Assembly (NCBI GenBank): GCA_014799925.1
Contig: JAAVHC010000021.1
Span: 1 to 35,655 of the forward strand
Direction: 5' to 3'
Length of the DNA stretch: 35,655 nt
DNA from: Oscillibacter sp.
GTDB lineage: Bacteria; Bacillota; Clostridia; Oscillospirales; Oscillospiraceae
The position numbers were made by a program, and so were the translations under genes. Below are positions 1-7,686 of the stretch, piece after piece (within the stretch, counting starts at the first letter, position 1; each line of letters begins with the position of its first letter). The notes under the pieces were generated by a model. It worked only from the letters and a program-made list of their open reading frames with translations, did no database searches and was not told the DNA's origin.

Positions 1-230
1 ATGCCGGGAGACAGAACGCCGCTTCGTGCGATGCTCTCCACCGTTTTCTGCATTGCTTCATCGTCCCGCACCTGAAAGGGATGATCTTTGAAAGGAAACA
101 ACTCTGACAGTGAGATTTCCTGCACTCTCTCGCCATCGGCCTCCGGATTGCCGCCGGTCTGAAACAAGTCATTGAAGCCGGTCAGCTGTATCTTACTGGC
201 GCTGCTTCTCATACCGGGGTTGTTCATCAT
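1..230 (-). CDS. parB: ParB/Spo0J-family partition protein, N-terminal part (runs off the left edge)
   Basis: The minus-strand reading frame starts with two adjacent ATG codons (230 and 227) and stays open to the window edge for about 76 residues. It contains the ParB N-terminal pattern: an ISLSELFPFKDHPFQVRDD stretch, then helices leading to IARSGVLSPG. In the family this region precedes the CTP-binding ParB/Srx fold and the helix-turn-helix that reads parS. The start overlaps the parA stop by four bases (ATGA), typical of a translationally coupled parAB operon. With ParA it would segregate a plasmid or integrative element, or the chromosome. The neighbouring recombinase remnant favours a mobile element. 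The DNA-binding part lies outside the window. Confidence 0.85.
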   Translation of the reverse strand, partial: MMNNPGMRSSASKIQLTGFNDLFQTGGNPEADGERVQEISLSELFPFKDHPFQVRDDEAMQKTVESIARSGVLSPG

Positions 231-1015
231 GATGCCATGACCTCCCTCGTCAGAGCCGTATATGCGGCGGAGACTTTACCGGCAGGGTCATGGAGGTAAA
301 TGCTTCGCCCCTCTGCGCTGGTTTCCGCTGCCCGGATGGACCGGGGAATGATGCTGTTGAAAATCCGCAGTTCACTGCCATAGGTGCCGCGAAGCAATTC
401 AACGATTTCCCGTGAGTAGTTGGTCCGCATATCCGCCATGGTGATAAGGATGCCTGCAATCTTCAGCGAGGGATTGATTTTCCGCTTTACGTTTGATATA
501 GTACGGATAAGCTGTTCCAGACCCTTGATGGAAAGATAGTGTGCCTGCATGGGAATCAGCACTTGATCCGCAGCGGCCAAAGCGTTGATAGTCAGCATAC
601 CCAAGGACGGGCAGCAGTCAAGTAGAATTACATCGTACCGATCCCGAACGCTATTCAGATATTCCCGCAAGATCGTTTCCCGGCTCATGGTGTTTACCAG
701 TGTGACCTCCAGACCGGATAGCTCGATATTGGCTGGAAGGAGATCGACACCCTCCGCATGGTGGATAATGCCCTCGCCGGGGGATACCAGCTCGTCCGAG
801 ATAATGCGGCCCAGGATCGGTGCCAGAGTGTTTTCCAACTGATCTGGCCGCTGGTAACCCAGGCTGGCAGTCAGGGAACCTTGGGCATCTACGTCAACCA
901 GAAGGACCCGCTTGCCTTCCCGCGCCATCCCGATACCTAAATTAACCGCCGTTACGGTCTTACCTACGCCGCCCTTTTGGTTGCAAATTGCTACTATTTG
1001 GGCTGTTTTTCTCAT
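227..1015 (-). CDS. parA: ParA/Soj-family partition ATPase
   Basis: This 262-residue protein has the deviant Walker A box KGGVGKT near residue 14, the ParA switch I motif DVDAQGS near residue 42 and a Walker B region DVILLDCCPS near residue 128. These define the ParA/MinD-type ATPases, which form dynamic nucleoid-bound dimers and move ParB-parS complexes. The length is normal for the small Soj-like class without an N-terminal helix-turn-helix. A strong ribosome binding site (GAAGGAGG) lies seven bases before the ATG. parB follows with a four-base overlap. The sequence resembles ParA proteins of clostridial integrative elements, which suits the adjacent recombinase remnant. It could instead be the chromosomal Soj. 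Confidence 0.9.
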   Translation of the reverse strand: MRKTAQIVAICNQKGGVGKTVTAVNLGIGMAREGKRVLLVDVDAQGSLTASLGYQRPDQLENTLAPILGRIISDELVSPGEGIIHHAEGVDLLPANIELSGLEVTLVNTMSRETILREYLNSVRDRYDVILLDCCPSLGMLTINALAAADQVLIPMQAHYLSIKGLEQLIRTISNVKRKINPSLKIAGILITMADMRTNYSREIVELLRGTYGSELRIFNSIIPRSIRAAETSAEGRSIYLHDPAGKVSAAYTALTREVMAS

Positions 1016-1043
1016 TTTAGCCTCCTTCTATGTTCGTAGAATA

Positions 1044-1103
1044 AAAACAGGACTAAACCAGCGCGCCCCTTGCTGTGGGGTGTTTCTGATTTAGTCCTAT
1101 TTT
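1044..1103. terminator. Long imperfect inverted repeat, probable bidirectional terminator
   Basis: Arms 1044-1061 and 1086-1103 are complementary over 18 positions with two mismatches (core AGGACTAAA / TTTAGTCCT). The A-run and T-run on the outer sides would give a U-tract in either direction. An inner CCCC/GGGG pairing can form in the loop. It sits between the recombinase and parA and overlaps the last codons of the recombinase frame, so that frame probably reads into it after losing its natural end. Confidence 0.5.
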
Positions 1104-1811
1104 AACAGGCCCGTTTTTCAGAATCTTCAGCACCATACTGGAAGTCCAGGCTCCGCTAGGACGCAAGGGCGGACGGACGCCGTTCTCTGTAAGTTCCCGC
1201 GCGATCGTGTGAGTACCTTTGCCTTCCACCAGGAATTTGTGGTATACTTGACGTACTATCTCTGCCTGCTCCGGCTGAACGGTAAGCCGGCCGTTTCTGA
1301 CCATATAGCCGTACAGGGAATTATTCCCAAAGACTACGCCGTTTTTCATTGCTTGGAGCTGCCCCCAGCGGGTCCGTTCGGAAATTTTCCTTGACTCCTC
1401 CTGGGCCACACTGGCCATAATCGTCAAGCGGAACTCGCCGTCGTTGTCTCGGGTGTCGATATTGTCATTGAGGAAGAATACGCCAACACCTTTCTCCTTT
1501 AATTGTCGTGTGACCTGGAGGGTGTCCACGGTATTACGAGCAAAGCGGGAGACCTCTTTGGTGACAATTAAATCAATCTCGCCATCCATTGCCCGCCGGA
1601 TCATTTCAGAGAATTGCGGGCGGTGCTTTGTTGAGGTCCCGGACAGGCCCTCGTCAGCAAAAATTCCGGCGAGGGTCCAGTCCGGGTGTTCTGAAATATG
1701 GGACTGGAAGAACCGCTGCTGCGCAGTCAGCGAGTTCAGCTGGTCATCCTTGTCGGTGGAGACGCGGCAATAAGCCGCTACTCGCAGAGGAGAATTATCC
1801 CTTGAGAGCAT
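1053..1811 (-). CDS. Large serine recombinase, C-terminally truncated
   Basis: Residues 8-150 form a serine resolvase/invertase catalytic domain. AAYCRVSTD carries the nucleophilic serine, then come DEGLSGTSTKHRPQF, VTKEVSRFARN and a helix with SVAQEESRKISERTRWG. Residues 165-235 begin the 'recombinase' domain (YGYMVRNGRL, then TIARELTENGVRPP and WTSSMVLKILKN). Relatives continue from that last motif for another 250-300 residues with a zinc ribbon and coiled coil. Here the frame departs after KILKN and ends 21 residues later inside a terminator-like hairpin. At 252 residues it is about half length, so it is probably inactive for integration, though the catalytic core is intact. An AAGGGAG site precedes the ATG. 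It is likely a relic of an integrative element that also carried parAB. Confidence 0.8.
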   Translation of the reverse strand: MLSRDNSPLRVAAYCRVSTDKDDQLNSLTAQQRFFQSHISEHPDWTLAGIFADEGLSGTSTKHRPQFSEMIRRAMDGEIDLIVTKEVSRFARNTVDTLQVTRQLKEKGVGVFFLNDNIDTRDNDGEFRLTIMASVAQEESRKISERTRWGQLQAMKNGVVFGNNSLYGYMVRNGRLTVQPEQAEIVRQVYHKFLVEGKGTHTIARELTENGVRPPLRPSGAWTSSMVLKILKNGPVKIGLNQKHPTARGALV

Positions 1812-1884
1812 GGAATTCTCCCTTTGTGATTAACCCCGCCCATAAGAGGGCGCGCAGCAGGGCGATACGATAGCGCTTATCCAC
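1795..1884 (-). CDS. 29-residue ORF overlapping the recombinase start
   Basis: A GTG at 1884 is preceded by a good ribosome binding site (AAGGAG, six bases away) and opens a 29-codon frame ending at 1795, overlapping the recombinase start by 17 bases. The peptide begins VDKRYRIALLRALLWAGLI and continues TKGEFHALKG. This resembles the C-terminal helical part of small SHOCT-like proteins often encoded just before serine recombinases in Firmicutes elements, as (L/I)I(T/S)..EF. It may be a coupling leader for the recombinase. Function unknown; the call rests on its ribosome binding site, overlap and composition. Confidence 0.45.
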   Translation of the reverse strand: MDKRYRIALLRALLWAGLITKGEFHALKG

Positions 1885-2298
1885 TCAAATCTCCTTTCCG
1901 CTCATCTTTCCGGATGGATGAATTGGTTTCTGCTCAAAACCTGTTTCATGCCCTTATATCATTTGTCCGTTTGCAGTTCAGGAGTAACTGGAACGGATAT
2001 TTGATCGGATATCCGGTCCCGGATGAATTTCTGGAGCAGAAGCTGTATTCTTCAAGCTCTCCTATCTATATTTCGCAATGGCGCTTACTTATGAATAAAA
2101 CAAAAGGAACTTCTCTTTATATACCCGGTAATATGCTGCAAAAGGCTATCTGTACCTGTTGGAAGCGCTTGAAGCCGCTCTGCCGCAAAATAGACTGCTG
2201 TCCCGCGCATGGGAGAACGCCGGGATATAGGACGCAGCTCCTTTTTTAATCCGGCCAGAGGACACTCTGGATAAATGGCGGGGGAAAATAAATAGTAC
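1885..2298. other. No confident gene; possible decayed coding DNA
   Basis: The region is less GC-rich than its surroundings. A 111-codon plus-strand frame at 1914-2249 has no ribosome binding site and no recognisable motif. Around 2140-2225 another plus frame, preceded immediately by a stop, reads as a plausible protein tail (YLYLLEALEAALPQNRLL and on to a stop at 2229). This suggests a frameshifted remnant of an older gene. I cannot name it. Confidence 0.35.
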
Positions 2299-2330
2299 AA
2301 GGGCGTATTGACCAAAATCAATACGCCCTT
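2299..2330 (-). terminator. Rho-independent terminator of the galactosidase operon
   Basis: A perfect 12-bp stem (AAGGGCGTATTG / CAATACGCCCTT) encloses an 8-nt loop. On the minus strand it is followed by a T-rich tract. It lies 20 bases beyond the stop codon at 2350. Confidence 0.75.
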
Positions 2331-2349
2331 TATACTCTCCGCCAACTCG

Positions 2350-2556
2350 CTACCCGAATCTTACAAATAGCGAGCAAATTCCTGTCCTGTGATAATAATC
2401 AACCAATTTTTCCAACTGATCCCGCGTAGTCGAGCAATCCTCCGCCAGACAATCCATGCAAAGGAACTGCTCCGCTCCCCGAAAAATCAGTTTTCGATAC
2501 AACGATATCTCATCCCCAGTCAGCGCCGCGTCACAGCGCACGCATCTGCGCGGCAT
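2350..2556 (-). CDS. Cys4 mini-protein encoded downstream of the alpha-galactosidase
   Basis: The protein has 68 residues if translation starts at the ATG at 2556, one base after the galactosidase stop. The frame is open further upstream to 2607, but that would overlap the enzyme gene. It has two CxxC knuckles: CVRCDAAL at the N-terminus and CMDCLAEDC about 30 residues later, separated by a basic stretch (SLYRKLIFRGAEQF). This is a zinc-ribbon layout. Similar short proteins with CxxC...RKL.NR....(F/Y)C.DCLA are widespread and uncharacterised in Clostridia, often next to unrelated metabolic genes. Tight coupling to the GH27 gene suggests co-expression only. The function is unknown; zinc or nucleic acid binding is an inference. 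Confidence 0.75.
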   Translation of the reverse strand: MPRRCVRCDAALTGDEISLYRKLIFRGAEQFLCMDCLAEDCSTTRDQLEKLVDYYHRTGICSLFVRFG

Positions 2557-2557
2557 A

Positions 2558-3706
2558 TCAAATCTTCGCCATACCGCAGCGATAGAGCTTGCAGCCATGG
2601 GATTCAACCGCTGTGGTGAAATACTCCCGTTGTATGCCCAGATCCTGGTGAGTCAGACAGTCGTAAAAACGCAGGCCCTGGCCGGACATGGAGGGCAGAC
2701 CCATGTCCCAGAAATTAAGCTGGACATTGGACGCCGTATCGCTGAAATTGAAAAAACCAAGCGCAAAATCGCCGTTTTGCAGATGCTTAACCAGAATAAA
2801 CGCTTCCGGGTTGGTATAGGTAGACAGCTGATAGCAGCTTCTGCACTCCGGATCCTGATTGATTGCAATGATGTCCTGATTTGTCAGCAGCGTTTTCGTC
2901 CGGTCTGACATGGAACGGATATCACAGCCAATGATGAGAGGCGACCCCATTATTGCCCACAGCACAAAATGCGTCTGGTATTCTTCGTCCGTGCATCCGC
3001 CGATGGAGATAAACGGATTGGTCCCCCTGCCGTACATGCCGACTACCAGCATATCCATATCGTTAAAGCAGTCCGGCCCCTGGAAGCACTGCTTATCCAG
3101 CTGGGAGCGGGCGATTTTCTCAATCGAAGCCCAGGAATCCTGGATATCTCCCGTGGAGCGGTAGGTGTGCGCGCCGGCAGAGCGAATCCAGCGCCAGACA
3201 TCCTCGGTCCCCCACTGACAGGCGGCGAATACGATGTCCCTGCCGCAGTTTTTCAGCGCGGCTCCCATACGCCGGTAAAGCATCGGGTCCGCCAGGGTGG
3301 ATGGCTTATAGCAGTTGTCATATTTCAGATAGTCGACGCCCCACTGGGCGAACTGCTCCGCATCGGAAAACTCATGCTCAAAGCTGCCGGGACAGGCGGC
3401 GCAGGTCAGCGTGCCGCAGCAGGAGTATATCCCGAATTTCAAGCCTTTCCCGTGGACATAATCCGCCGCGGACTTCATCCCGTGAGGGAATTTTTCCGGG
3501 TCAGGAACCAGCTTGCCATGTTCATCTCTCTGCTTCAGAGACCAGCAGTCGTCGATGATCAGATACTGATAACCAGCCGCAAGCAATCCCTGGTCCGCCA
3601 TTGCGTCTGCCGTTGAACGGATCAGGTCCTCATTTATATTCTCGCTGAAAGTATTCCAGGAATTCCAGCCCATCGGCGGGGTCGGAGCAAGCATTTTGCT
3701 GTTCAT
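2558..3706 (-). CDS. Alpha-galactosidase, glycoside hydrolase family 27
   Basis: This 382-residue enzyme should hydrolyse terminal alpha-1,6-galactose from raffinose-type oligosaccharides, galactomannan or glycolipids. The N-terminal GH27 barrel opens with TPPMGWNSWNTF and YQYLIIDDCW. The nucleophile is Asp130 in YLKYDNCY, and the acid/base is Asp218 in CFNDMDMLVVG, matching the two family catalytic aspartates. The C-terminal beta domain is short but complete. There is no signal peptide, so it acts in the cytoplasm on imported sugars, although no sugar transporter is adjacent. A GGAGG site lies eight bases before the ATG. Its promoter (3821-3849) is separated from the start by a repeat that would form a hairpin in the leader. 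The Cys4 mini-protein is co-transcribed. Confidence 0.93.
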   Translation of the reverse strand: MNSKMLAPTPPMGWNSWNTFSENINEDLIRSTADAMADQGLLAAGYQYLIIDDCWSLKQRDEHGKLVPDPEKFPHGMKSAADYVHGKGLKFGIYSCCGTLTCAACPGSFEHEFSDAEQFAQWGVDYLKYDNCYKPSTLADPMLYRRMGAALKNCGRDIVFAACQWGTEDVWRWIRSAGAHTYRSTGDIQDSWASIEKIARSQLDKQCFQGPDCFNDMDMLVVGMYGRGTNPFISIGGCTDEEYQTHFVLWAIMGSPLIIGCDIRSMSDRTKTLLTNQDIIAINQDPECRSCYQLSTYTNPEAFILVKHLQNGDFALGFFNFSDTASNVQLNFWDMGLPSMSGQGLRFYDCLTHQDLGIQREYFTTAVESHGCKLYRCGMAKI

Positions 3707-3737
3707 TGTCGTATCCTCCGTTTAAGCCGTTTTGCCC

Positions 3738-3812
3738 GCCGCCAAAGGCGGCAGCCGCGATTCTGCAACGGCCACATCGAGTGGCCGTGCAGAATTCAAT
3801 TTCGCGTGACCA
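3738..3812. repeat. Paired-hairpin repeat, copy B1 (one complete hairpin, second half decayed)
   Basis: 3760-3795 is a 36-nt hairpin: 8-bp stem (ATTCTGCA/TGCAGAAT), one bulged A, 7-bp stem (CGGCCAC/GTGGCCG) and loop ATCGA. TCA follows, then the first half of a second inverted hairpin (3799-3812) that breaks off. A GCCGCC-AAA-GGCGGC hairpin precedes it at 3738-3752. The order TTTAAGC.GTTTT, a GCC...GGC hairpin, CCGCGATT is the same as at 29113-29172. Copies B2 (29170-29244) and B3 (29583-29657) are complete. Confidence 0.85.
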
Positions 3813-3820
3813 GCACCTCC

Positions 3821-3849
3821 AATATACCACCGTCCAGATAAAAAATCAA
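3821..3849 (-). promoter_or_regulatory. Sigma-A promoter facing the alpha-galactosidase gene
   Basis: On the minus strand TTGATT - 17 bp - TATATT lies about 115 bp before the galactosidase ATG. The predicted leader contains the B1 hairpin. The string ACGGTGGTATATTGG across the -10 recurs with one change at 29696-29710, next to copy B3. Confidence 0.6.
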
Positions 3850-3906
3850 CATCCGATAGTACACATTGCCGGAAGTAAATGCGGGAAAGAAAAGTATGAA
3901 AAGCCC

Positions 3907-3935
3907 TTGCAGACAATGCGGCTGTATGTTAAAAT
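3907..3935 (+). promoter_or_regulatory. Promoter of the ArAE-type membrane protein gene
   Basis: TTGCAG - 17 bp - TAAAAT, about 33 bp before the ATG at 3969. Confidence 0.5.
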
Positions 3936-3968
3936 TAAATAAAATCTGGGTTTCGGGAGGCGGGAAAT

Positions 3969-4964
3969 ATGTTCAACACATCAAAATGGAAGCGCGCTCT
4001 GCTCCTGGCTGGCAAAATAGCGTTGGGAAGCAGCATAGCGATCTATACCGCGGAGCTGCTTGATCTGCAATTCTCGTCATCGGCCGGCATTGTTACATTG
4101 CTGACATTGGTTGCCACAAAAAAGGGGACCCTGCGGCTCTCCGCCGCCAGAATCCTTACATTCTTTCTTGCCTCCGCAATTGCGGCCGTTACATTCCTCC
4201 CCGTTCGGAGCGAATGGCTGGCATACGGCTTATTTGTGTTTCTTGTCGTTCTGATCAGCGAGGTGATTGGGTGGCGGGCCACTATCTCCACAAACGCGGT
4301 CATTGGAACCCATTTCCTTATGAATAAAGATTTCTCACCGGCATTTTTCCTCAATGAATTCCTGCTGGTCGCCATTGGCATTTTATTTGCTTTTCTGTTT
4401 AATTTGTTCCAGGACAATCGCGGTGAAAAGCGGAATTTTTCCCAAAAAATTCACCATCTTGAACAGCAAATGCAGAGCGTCCTGATAGAAATTTCGAAAT
4501 ATCTTTCCAATCAGCCGTCCCGCAAAGGCCTCTGGCGTGAATTGGCCTCCATAGAGACGCACCTCCAAAGATGCATGGAGGACGCCTATGAATACGAGGG
4601 GAATACCTATGGCGAGGACGCCGAATATTACGCCCGATATTTTGAAATGCGGTTGAATCAGTGCCACATTTTGCATAATCTTCAAAACGAGATGCAAAAA
4701 ATAAAAAATATGCCTGTCCAGGCCCAAATAGTCGCGGAATACGTCAGCTACCTGAGCCAATATATACTTGAATTGAACGAACCTGATATACAGCTTCAGC
4801 ACCTGGAAGATATTTTCCTCAGGATGAAGGAAGAGCCTCTGCCCGTCAGCCGCGCGGAATTCGAGAGCCGCGCAGTTCTTTATCATATCCTGATGGACCT
4901 GGAAGACTTTTTGCTTGAAAAGAAGCGATTTATACATAAAGAAGGAAAAGTTCCCGTTCATTGA
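3969..4964 (+). CDS. Aromatic acid exporter family (ArAE_1, formerly DUF939) membrane protein
   Basis: The first 145 of 331 residues form about five membrane segments: KIALGSSIAIYTAELL, the SAGIVTLLTLVATKKGT signature, ILTFFLASAIAAVTFL, YGLFVFLVVLISEVIGW and LLVAIGILFAFLFNLF. The rest is a soluble, helical, acidic domain (about 150-331) like the ArAE_1 C-terminal domain. This matches the two-domain B. subtilis YqjA-type proteins. The family is related to aromatic carboxylate efflux pumps of the FUSC superfamily, but function in Firmicutes is unproven. GGGAGG precedes the ATG at good spacing. The gene is monocistronic, with its own promoter and terminator. Substrate unknown. Confidence 0.8.
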   Translation: MFNTSKWKRALLLAGKIALGSSIAIYTAELLDLQFSSSAGIVTLLTLVATKKGTLRLSAARILTFFLASAIAAVTFLPVRSEWLAYGLFVFLVVLISEVIGWRATISTNAVIGTHFLMNKDFSPAFFLNEFLLVAIGILFAFLFNLFQDNRGEKRNFSQKIHHLEQQMQSVLIEISKYLSNQPSRKGLWRELASIETHLQRCMEDAYEYEGNTYGEDAEYYARYFEMRLNQCHILHNLQNEMQKIKNMPVQAQIVAEYVSYLSQYILELNEPDIQLQHLEDIFLRMKEEPLPVSRAEFESRAVLYHILMDLEDFLLEKKRFIHKEGKVPVH

Positions 4965-5025
4965 AGTAGACGCATGGATCGTTCCCCTCAGAGACTGACG
5001 GCCGGGCTTTGATCTGCTTCCCTCT

Positions 5026-5056
5026 GGCGGACCGGAAACGGTCCGCCAAAATTTTT
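5026..5056 (+). terminator. Rho-independent terminator after the ArAE gene
   Basis: GGCGGACCG - GAAA - CGGTCCGCC is a perfect 9-bp stem with a stable tetraloop, followed by AAAATTTTT. Confidence 0.85.
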
Positions 5057-5077
5057 CTGCGGAGTGGGAATTGTCAC

Positions 5078-5106
5078 TTGACAGAGGGGCTTCTCCGTTG
5101 TACTAT
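5078..5106 (+). promoter_or_regulatory. Sigma-A promoter of nrdD
   Basis: TTGACA (5078-5083) - 17 bp - TACTAT (5101-5106). The predicted start of transcription is near 5113, leaving a leader of about 105 nt. The upstream NrdR box covers the -10. Confidence 0.75.
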
Positions 5107-5146
5107 ATGTATGTTCGCTCAACGGACATGTCACAATATATTGTGC
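5099..5146. promoter_or_regulatory. Two NrdR boxes
   Basis: Box 1 (5099-5114, TGTACTATATGTATGT) and box 2 (5131-5146, TCACAATATATTGTGC, with a perfect 14-bp palindrome) match the NrdR consensus ACAC(A/T)ATAT(A/T)GTGT-type site. They start 32 bp apart, about three helical turns, as in known NrdR operators. Box 1 overlaps the -10 and box 2 lies just downstream of the start, so NrdR with dATP should repress nrdD. Confidence 0.85.
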
Positions 5147-5217
5147 CGGCGGATGGAACGGAATACCGTCCCTGGCGCCGGATGAACTTAATTGACTGCA
5201 CTGAGGAGAACTGGAAA

Positions 5218-7542
5218 ATGACGATCGAAAAATTGAAGAAGCGGGATGGACGGCTGGTAAGCTTTGATAAACAGAAGATCGCGGGCGCGATTGCCAAGGC
5301 CTTTGAGGCCACCTATAAGCCGGGCCAGGAAGATGTTGCCAACACGCTGGCCGGCGAGGTCCTGTCCATTCTGGAGGTGGAGGGCGCTGCCGCTCCCGAG
5401 GTGGAGCATATCCAGGACATTGTGGAAAAGGTCCTCATGGATAACGGCTATGTCCAGACGGCCAAGGCCTATATCCTCTACCGCAACGAGCGCAGCCGGG
5501 TCCGGGAAATGAGCACCCGGCTGATGAAGACCTATGAGGATATCACCTTCTCCGACGCGGTGGACTCCGACGTGAAGCGGGAGAACGCCAACATCAACGG
5601 CGACACCGCCATGGGCTCCATGCTGAAATATGGCAGCGAGGGCGCCAAGCAGTTTTACCAGATGTTTGTCCTGAAGCCGGAGCACGCCAAGGCTCACCAG
5701 GAGGGCGACATTCATATTCACGATCTGGATTTCTACACCCTGACCACCACCTGCTGTCAGATCGACATCAAGAAGCTGTTCAAGGGCGGGTTCTCCACCG
5801 GCCACGGCTATCTTCGCGAGCCCAACGACATCGCCTCCTACGCCGCCCTGGCCTGCATTGCCATCCAGTCCAATCAGAACGACCAGCACGGCGGACAGGC
5901 CATTGTCAACTTTGACTACGGCATGGCTGACGGCGTAAAGAAGACCTTCCGCCGGTACTATACCCGGAACCTGGCAAAGGCCCTGATGCTCTGGCATGAT
6001 ATGGACGACCCGGAGGAGGAGCTGAAAGCCCTGCGGGAGAAGATCGAGGCGGAAACCGGACTTTACCCCCATCTGGAGCACTGCGAGGCGTATATGGCGG
6101 CGGAGCTTCCTTATCTGACGGAGAAGTACGGCGACGAGGAGCGGATGAAGAAGGCCCAGTCCATGGCCGTCCACTACGCGGAGAAGGAGACCGACCGGGC
6201 CACCTTCCAGGCCATGGAGGCGTTTATTCACAATCTGAACACCATGCACAGCCGGGCCGGCGCCCAGACCCCCTTCTCCTCTATCAACTATGGTATGGAC
6301 ACCTCCCCGGAGGGCCGCATGGTTATGAAAAACCTGATGCTGACCACCGAGCAGGGTCTGGGCAACGGGGAGACTCCCATTTTCCCCATCCAGATCTTCC
6401 GGGTGAAGGAGGGCGTGAACTACAACCCCGGCGAGCCCAACTATGACCTCTTCAAGCTGGCCTGCCGGTGCTCGGCCAAGCGTCTGTTCCCCAACTTCGC
6501 TTTCATTGACGCGCCCTTCAACCTGCAATACTATGATCCCCAGCGGCCGGAGACGGAGATTGCCTACATGGGCTGCCGTACCAGGGTCATTTCCAATGTT
6601 TACGACCCTGCCCGCCAGCAGTGCAACCAGCGGGGTAACCTGAGCTTTACATCCATCAACCTGCCCCGCATTGCCCTCAAGTCCAGGGGGGATCTGGACG
6701 CTTTCTTTGACGAGCTGGACCGGAAGCTGGACATGTGCGTGGACCAGCTGCTGGAGCGCTTTGAGATTCAGTCGAGAAAGCACGTCTACAATTACCCCTT
6801 CCTCATGGGCCAGGGGGTCTGGCTGGACAGCGATAAGCTGAACTGGACCGACGAGGTCCGGGAGGTGCTCAAGCACGGCACCCTGTCCGTGGGCTTTATC
6901 GGTCTGGCGGAAACTCTGGTTGCCCTTACCGGCCAGCACCACGGCGAGAGCGAGCGCAGCCAGCGGCTGGGCCTGGAGATCATTGCCCGGATGCGGGCAC
7001 GCATGGACGCGGAGAGCCAGAAAACGGGACTGAACTTCTCCCTGCTGGCCACCCCTGCGGAGGGCTTGTCCGGCCGGTTCATCCGGATCGACAAGAAAAA
7101 GTTCGGGGAGATTCCCGGCGTCACGGACCGGGATTACTATACCAACAGCTTCCATATCCCCGTCTATTACCCCATCAGCGCCTTTGAGAAAATCAAGCTG
7201 GAGGCTCCCTATCACGCGCTGACCAACGCGGGACATATCAGCTATGTGGAGATGGACGGCGACCCGCTGAAGAACCTGGACGCCTTTGAGAAGGTGATCC
7301 GGTGCATGAAGGAGGCCGGCATCGGCTACGGCTCGGTGAACCACCCGGTGGACCGGGACCCCTGCTGCGGTTATACCGGCATCATCGACGACGAGTGCCC
7401 CGGCTGCGGCCGCCACGAGAGCGACGGCCGGGAGGGCTTCGAGCGCATCCGCCGGATCACGGGCTATCTGGTGGGCACCATGGACCGGTGGAACGACGCC
7501 AAGACCGCCGAGGAGGCGGACCGGGTGAAGCATAACATCTGA
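5218..7542 (+). CDS. nrdD: Anaerobic (class III) ribonucleoside-triphosphate reductase
   Basis: This 774-residue enzyme reduces ribonucleoside triphosphates to deoxy forms using a glycyl radical and formate or a thiol. An N-terminal ATP-cone (KRDGRLVSFDKQKI onward, about 1-95) is the allosteric site for ATP/dATP. The barrel contains NGDTAMGSMLKYGSEG, HIHDLDFYTLTTTCCQID and the NQNDQHGGQA loop. The C-terminus has the zinc site (two CxxC-type pairs, CCGYTG and CPGCGRHE) and the glycyl-radical loop RRITGYLVGTMDRWN. The start at 5218 is chosen because GAGGAGA precedes it and the family begins near MTIEKLKKRDGR. An upstream ATG at 5071 would overlap the promoter and NrdR boxes. The activase NrdG is not encoded nearby, although it usually follows nrdD. 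Confidence 0.95.
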   Translation: MTIEKLKKRDGRLVSFDKQKIAGAIAKAFEATYKPGQEDVANTLAGEVLSILEVEGAAAPEVEHIQDIVEKVLMDNGYVQTAKAYILYRNERSRVREMSTRLMKTYEDITFSDAVDSDVKRENANINGDTAMGSMLKYGSEGAKQFYQMFVLKPEHAKAHQEGDIHIHDLDFYTLTTTCCQIDIKKLFKGGFSTGHGYLREPNDIASYAALACIAIQSNQNDQHGGQAIVNFDYGMADGVKKTFRRYYTRNLAKALMLWHDMDDPEEELKALREKIEAETGLYPHLEHCEAYMAAELPYLTEKYGDEERMKKAQSMAVHYAEKETDRATFQAMEAFIHNLNTMHSRAGAQTPFSSINYGMDTSPEGRMVMKNLMLTTEQGLGNGETPIFPIQIFRVKEGVNYNPGEPNYDLFKLACRCSAKRLFPNFAFIDAPFNLQYYDPQRPETEIAYMGCRTRVISNVYDPARQQCNQRGNLSFTSINLPRIALKSRGDLDAFFDELDRKLDMCVDQLLERFEIQSRKHVYNYPFLMGQGVWLDSDKLNWTDEVREVLKHGTLSVGFIGLAETLVALTGQHHGESERSQRLGLEIIARMRARMDAESQKTGLNFSLLATPAEGLSGRFIRIDKKKFGEIPGVTDRDYYTNSFHIPVYYPISAFEKIKLEAPYHALTNAGHISYVEMDGDPLKNLDAFEKVIRCMKEAGIGYGSVNHPVDRDPCCGYTGIIDDECPGCGRHESDGREGFERIRRITGYLVGTMDRWNDAKTAEEADRVKHNI

Positions 7543-7570
7543 TGAGGGAACGAGGGGACGGAGGGTATCC

Positions 7571-7640
7571 ATACTTTTTCTTCTTGAAAGAAGAAAAAGT
7601 ATCAAAAAGAAGAACTTTTGTCCGCAAGCCTGCGGCTTGC
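7571..7640 (+). repeat. Intergenic hairpin module, copy 5
   Basis: A 14-bp hairpin (ATACTTTTT arm, loop TGAA, 7571-7602), then TCAAAAAG, then the hairpin GCAAGCC-TGC-GGCTTGC (7624-7640), followed by TCTCGGGTGCTTCTTACGG. The same order occurs inverted at 7956-8014 (copy 6). The first hairpin could also act as a terminator for nrdD. Confidence 0.75.
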
Positions 7641-7686
7641 TCTCGGGTGCTTCTTACGGGAGTGCCTGCGGTTCTGATCGTGCATG

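Noticed and set aside
1914-2249. 111-codon plus-strand open frame
   Set aside because: No ribosome binding site, no motif, unusual composition; at best decayed DNA.
5188-7605. 805-codon minus-strand open frame
   Set aside because: Exactly antisense to nrdD in GC-rich DNA. The protein is low in motifs and rich in Leu/Val/Gly/His, with no ribosome binding site.
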